Shown here: positions 62,405 through 64,000 of the stretch, piece after piece
Numbering within the stretch: position 1 is the first letter of the stretch
How the letters are laid out: every line of letters starts with the position of its first letter
Assembly: GCA_014843695.1 (NCBI GenBank)
Contig: CM026401.1
Span: forward strand, 29,806,562-29,870,561
Length of the DNA stretch: 64,000 nucleotides
Direction of reading: 5' to 3'
Origin: Archivesica marissinica
Lineage: Eukaryota; Mollusca; Bivalvia; Venerida; Vesicomyidae
Program-made: the position numbers and the translations under genes
The notes under the pieces: model-generated
What the model saw: the letters and a program-made list of their open reading frames with translations, nothing else
Databases searched by the model: none
Told to the model about the DNA's origin: nothing

Positions 62405-62545
62405 GTCAATACTGTCTTAAGCAGCAATCCAAGGGATTGACTGAACGTGTTTGCACAGGTGGCTACTTAATAGAAGTAAAATGTATAATAAAACAACATA
62501 TTTTGGAATCAATCTGGACGCTGGATGCTTAATACAGGTTGATAG
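62405..62545. mobile_element. partial MITE family G
   Basis: aatactgtcttaagcagcaa, acaggtggctacttaataga and gctggatgcttaatacaggt follow the interior of the 19125 element; the far end is lost at the SINE. Confidence 0.55.
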
Positions 62546-62783
62546 CTTAGTTTATACAAATTTATTTGAGCTCTATTGCGAAATAAGTTCTTACAACTTA
62601 TATTAATCACTCGAGACCTCATTCGGAAATCGAGAGAAGAGGCAACGTGGAATTTAAATGCCTTGCCTAACGGTCAATCGTAACGGCTCCAGCGGGGCTC
62701 GAACTCCGGACCTTTCGCACCTGAAGCAAACGCGCATCTACTGCGCTATCACGACTTCCACACTGCGCTATCACGACTTCCAC
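62546..62783 (-). repeat. SINE-A copy
   Basis: Reverse SINE-A from tagtttatacaaatttattt to gcgctatcacgacttccaca, with a 20-bp duplication of the head end (ctgcgctatcacgacttcca). Confidence 0.85.
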
Positions 62784-63044
62784 ACATGTACATCCAGAAA
62801 CCTGATGCATTTCAACAATGTTCAAGGTCATCAAATCTCTGGTTTCAGGTTAGCAAACACCAACTGTTAGAGTTACAAGCGTCATCTTCTTGTTTGTATC
62901 GATGGGCTGCGCATGCGCACTAGTAATTATCCATCGACAATTTTAGTTTTACGTGGTATATGTGAATTGTTTTCAGAAATATTAGATTTCAAATAGAAGT
63001 TCATCCGGTACTTTTATGCAACAACTCCAATACATCGTATACAC

Positions 63045-64000
63045 TATACGTATACTAACACTTTATCTGTACCTCGTATACCAACACTTGATCTGTACCT
63101 CGTTACCTGGCACTTGATCTGTACCTCGTTACATGACACTTGAGCTGTACATCGTTACATGACACTTGATCTGTACCTCGTTACATGACACTTGATCTGT
63201 ACCTCGTTACATGACACTTGAGCTGTACCTCGTTACATGACACTTGATCTGTACCTCGTTACATGACACTTGATCTGTACCTCGTTACATGACACTTGAT
63301 ATGTACCTCGTTACATGACACTTGATCTGCACCTCGTTACATGACACTTGATCTGTACCTCGTTACATGACACTTGATCTGTACCTCGTTACATGACACT
63401 TGATCTGTACCTCGTTACATGACACTTGATCTGTACCTCGTTACATGACACTTGATCTGTACCTCGTTACATGACACTTGATCTGCACCTCGTTACATGA
63501 CACTTGATCTGTACCTCGTTACATGACACTTGATCTGCACCTCGTTACATGACACTTGATCTGCACCTCGTTACATGACACTTGATCTGTACCTCGTTAC
63601 ATGACACTTGATATGTACCTCGTTACCTGGCACTTGATCTGTACCTCGTTACATGACACTTGATCTGCACCTCGTTACATGACACTTGATCTGCACCTCG
63701 TTACATGACACTTGATCTGTACCTCGTTACATGACACTTGATCTGTACCTCGTTACATGACACTTGAGCTGTACCTCGTTACATGACACTTGATCTGTAC
63801 CTCGTTACATGACACTTGATCTGTACCTCGTTACATGACACTTGATCTGTACCTCGTTACATGACACTTGATCTGCACCTCGTTACATGACACTTGATCT
63901 GTACCTCGTTACATGACACTTGATCTGTACCTCGTTACATGACACTTGAGCTGTACCTCGTTACATGACACTTGATCTGTACCTCGTTACATGACACTTG
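63045..64000. repeat. 26-bp minisatellite, ~36 copies, runs off the window
   Basis: Unit ACATGACACTTGATCTGTAC then CTCGTT, with few variants (agctg, atatg, ctgca). The array is still in progress at the last base. Confidence 0.97.

Overview
This is eukaryotic nuclear DNA, most likely from a lophotrochozoan and probably a bivalve mollusc. The evidence is GT-AG introns of up to several kilobases, many tRNA-headed SINEs, Tc1/mariner and LINE remains, fold-back MITEs, and an extreme load of minisatellites. The species call is an inference from repeat style only. Two runs of exactly 1,000 N (3567-4566 and 42968-43967) are assembly gaps, both inside tandem arrays.

The one gene I can reconstruct fully is on the minus strand: PIGA, the catalytic subunit of the first enzyme of GPI-anchor synthesis. 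Its coding sequence runs from 47565 down to 17507 in twelve exons. All boundaries and phases were worked out by hand, every junction is GT-AG, and the joined frame is 1,377 nt (458 residues plus stop). A short plus-strand exon (47308-47395) in PIGA intron 1 may begin a second, antisense gene resembling TPRKB/Cgi121; this call is weak. A small minus-strand open segment at 337-482 may be a terminal exon of an unknown gene.

Layout: 1-7.3 kb holds a 37-bp periodic array, a TTAA-type MITE and a SINE. 7.5-10.1 kb holds nested SINEs and a broken Tc1 element. 10.5-13.6 kb is a 26-bp array. 13.6-17.5 kb holds SINEs and MITEs. 17.5-47.6 kb is PIGA, its introns filled with about a dozen arrays plus SINEs, MITEs and a CR1-like LINE fragment. 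47.6-48.9 kb is a Tc1 element inserted 25 nt from the PIGA exon 1 splice acceptor. 49.1-50.4 kb is a 39-bp array interrupted by a palindromic MITE. 54.2-60.0 kb is a 35-bp array carrying two copies of one truncated LINE. 63.0-64.0 kb is a 26-bp array running off the window. Tandem arrays occupy roughly 30 kb of the 64 kb.

The most striking pattern is that several PIGA intron arrays are built from the exon edge beside them. The repeat unit contains the splice site plus 11 to about 48 nt of exon: exon 3 acceptor, exon 4 donor, exon 6 acceptor and donor, exon 8 donor, and a short duplication at the exon 9 donor. The gene therefore carries ladders of decoy splice sites beside otherwise intact exons. 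A related case is a minisatellite grown from the catalytic FTD segment of a dead Tc1 transposase.
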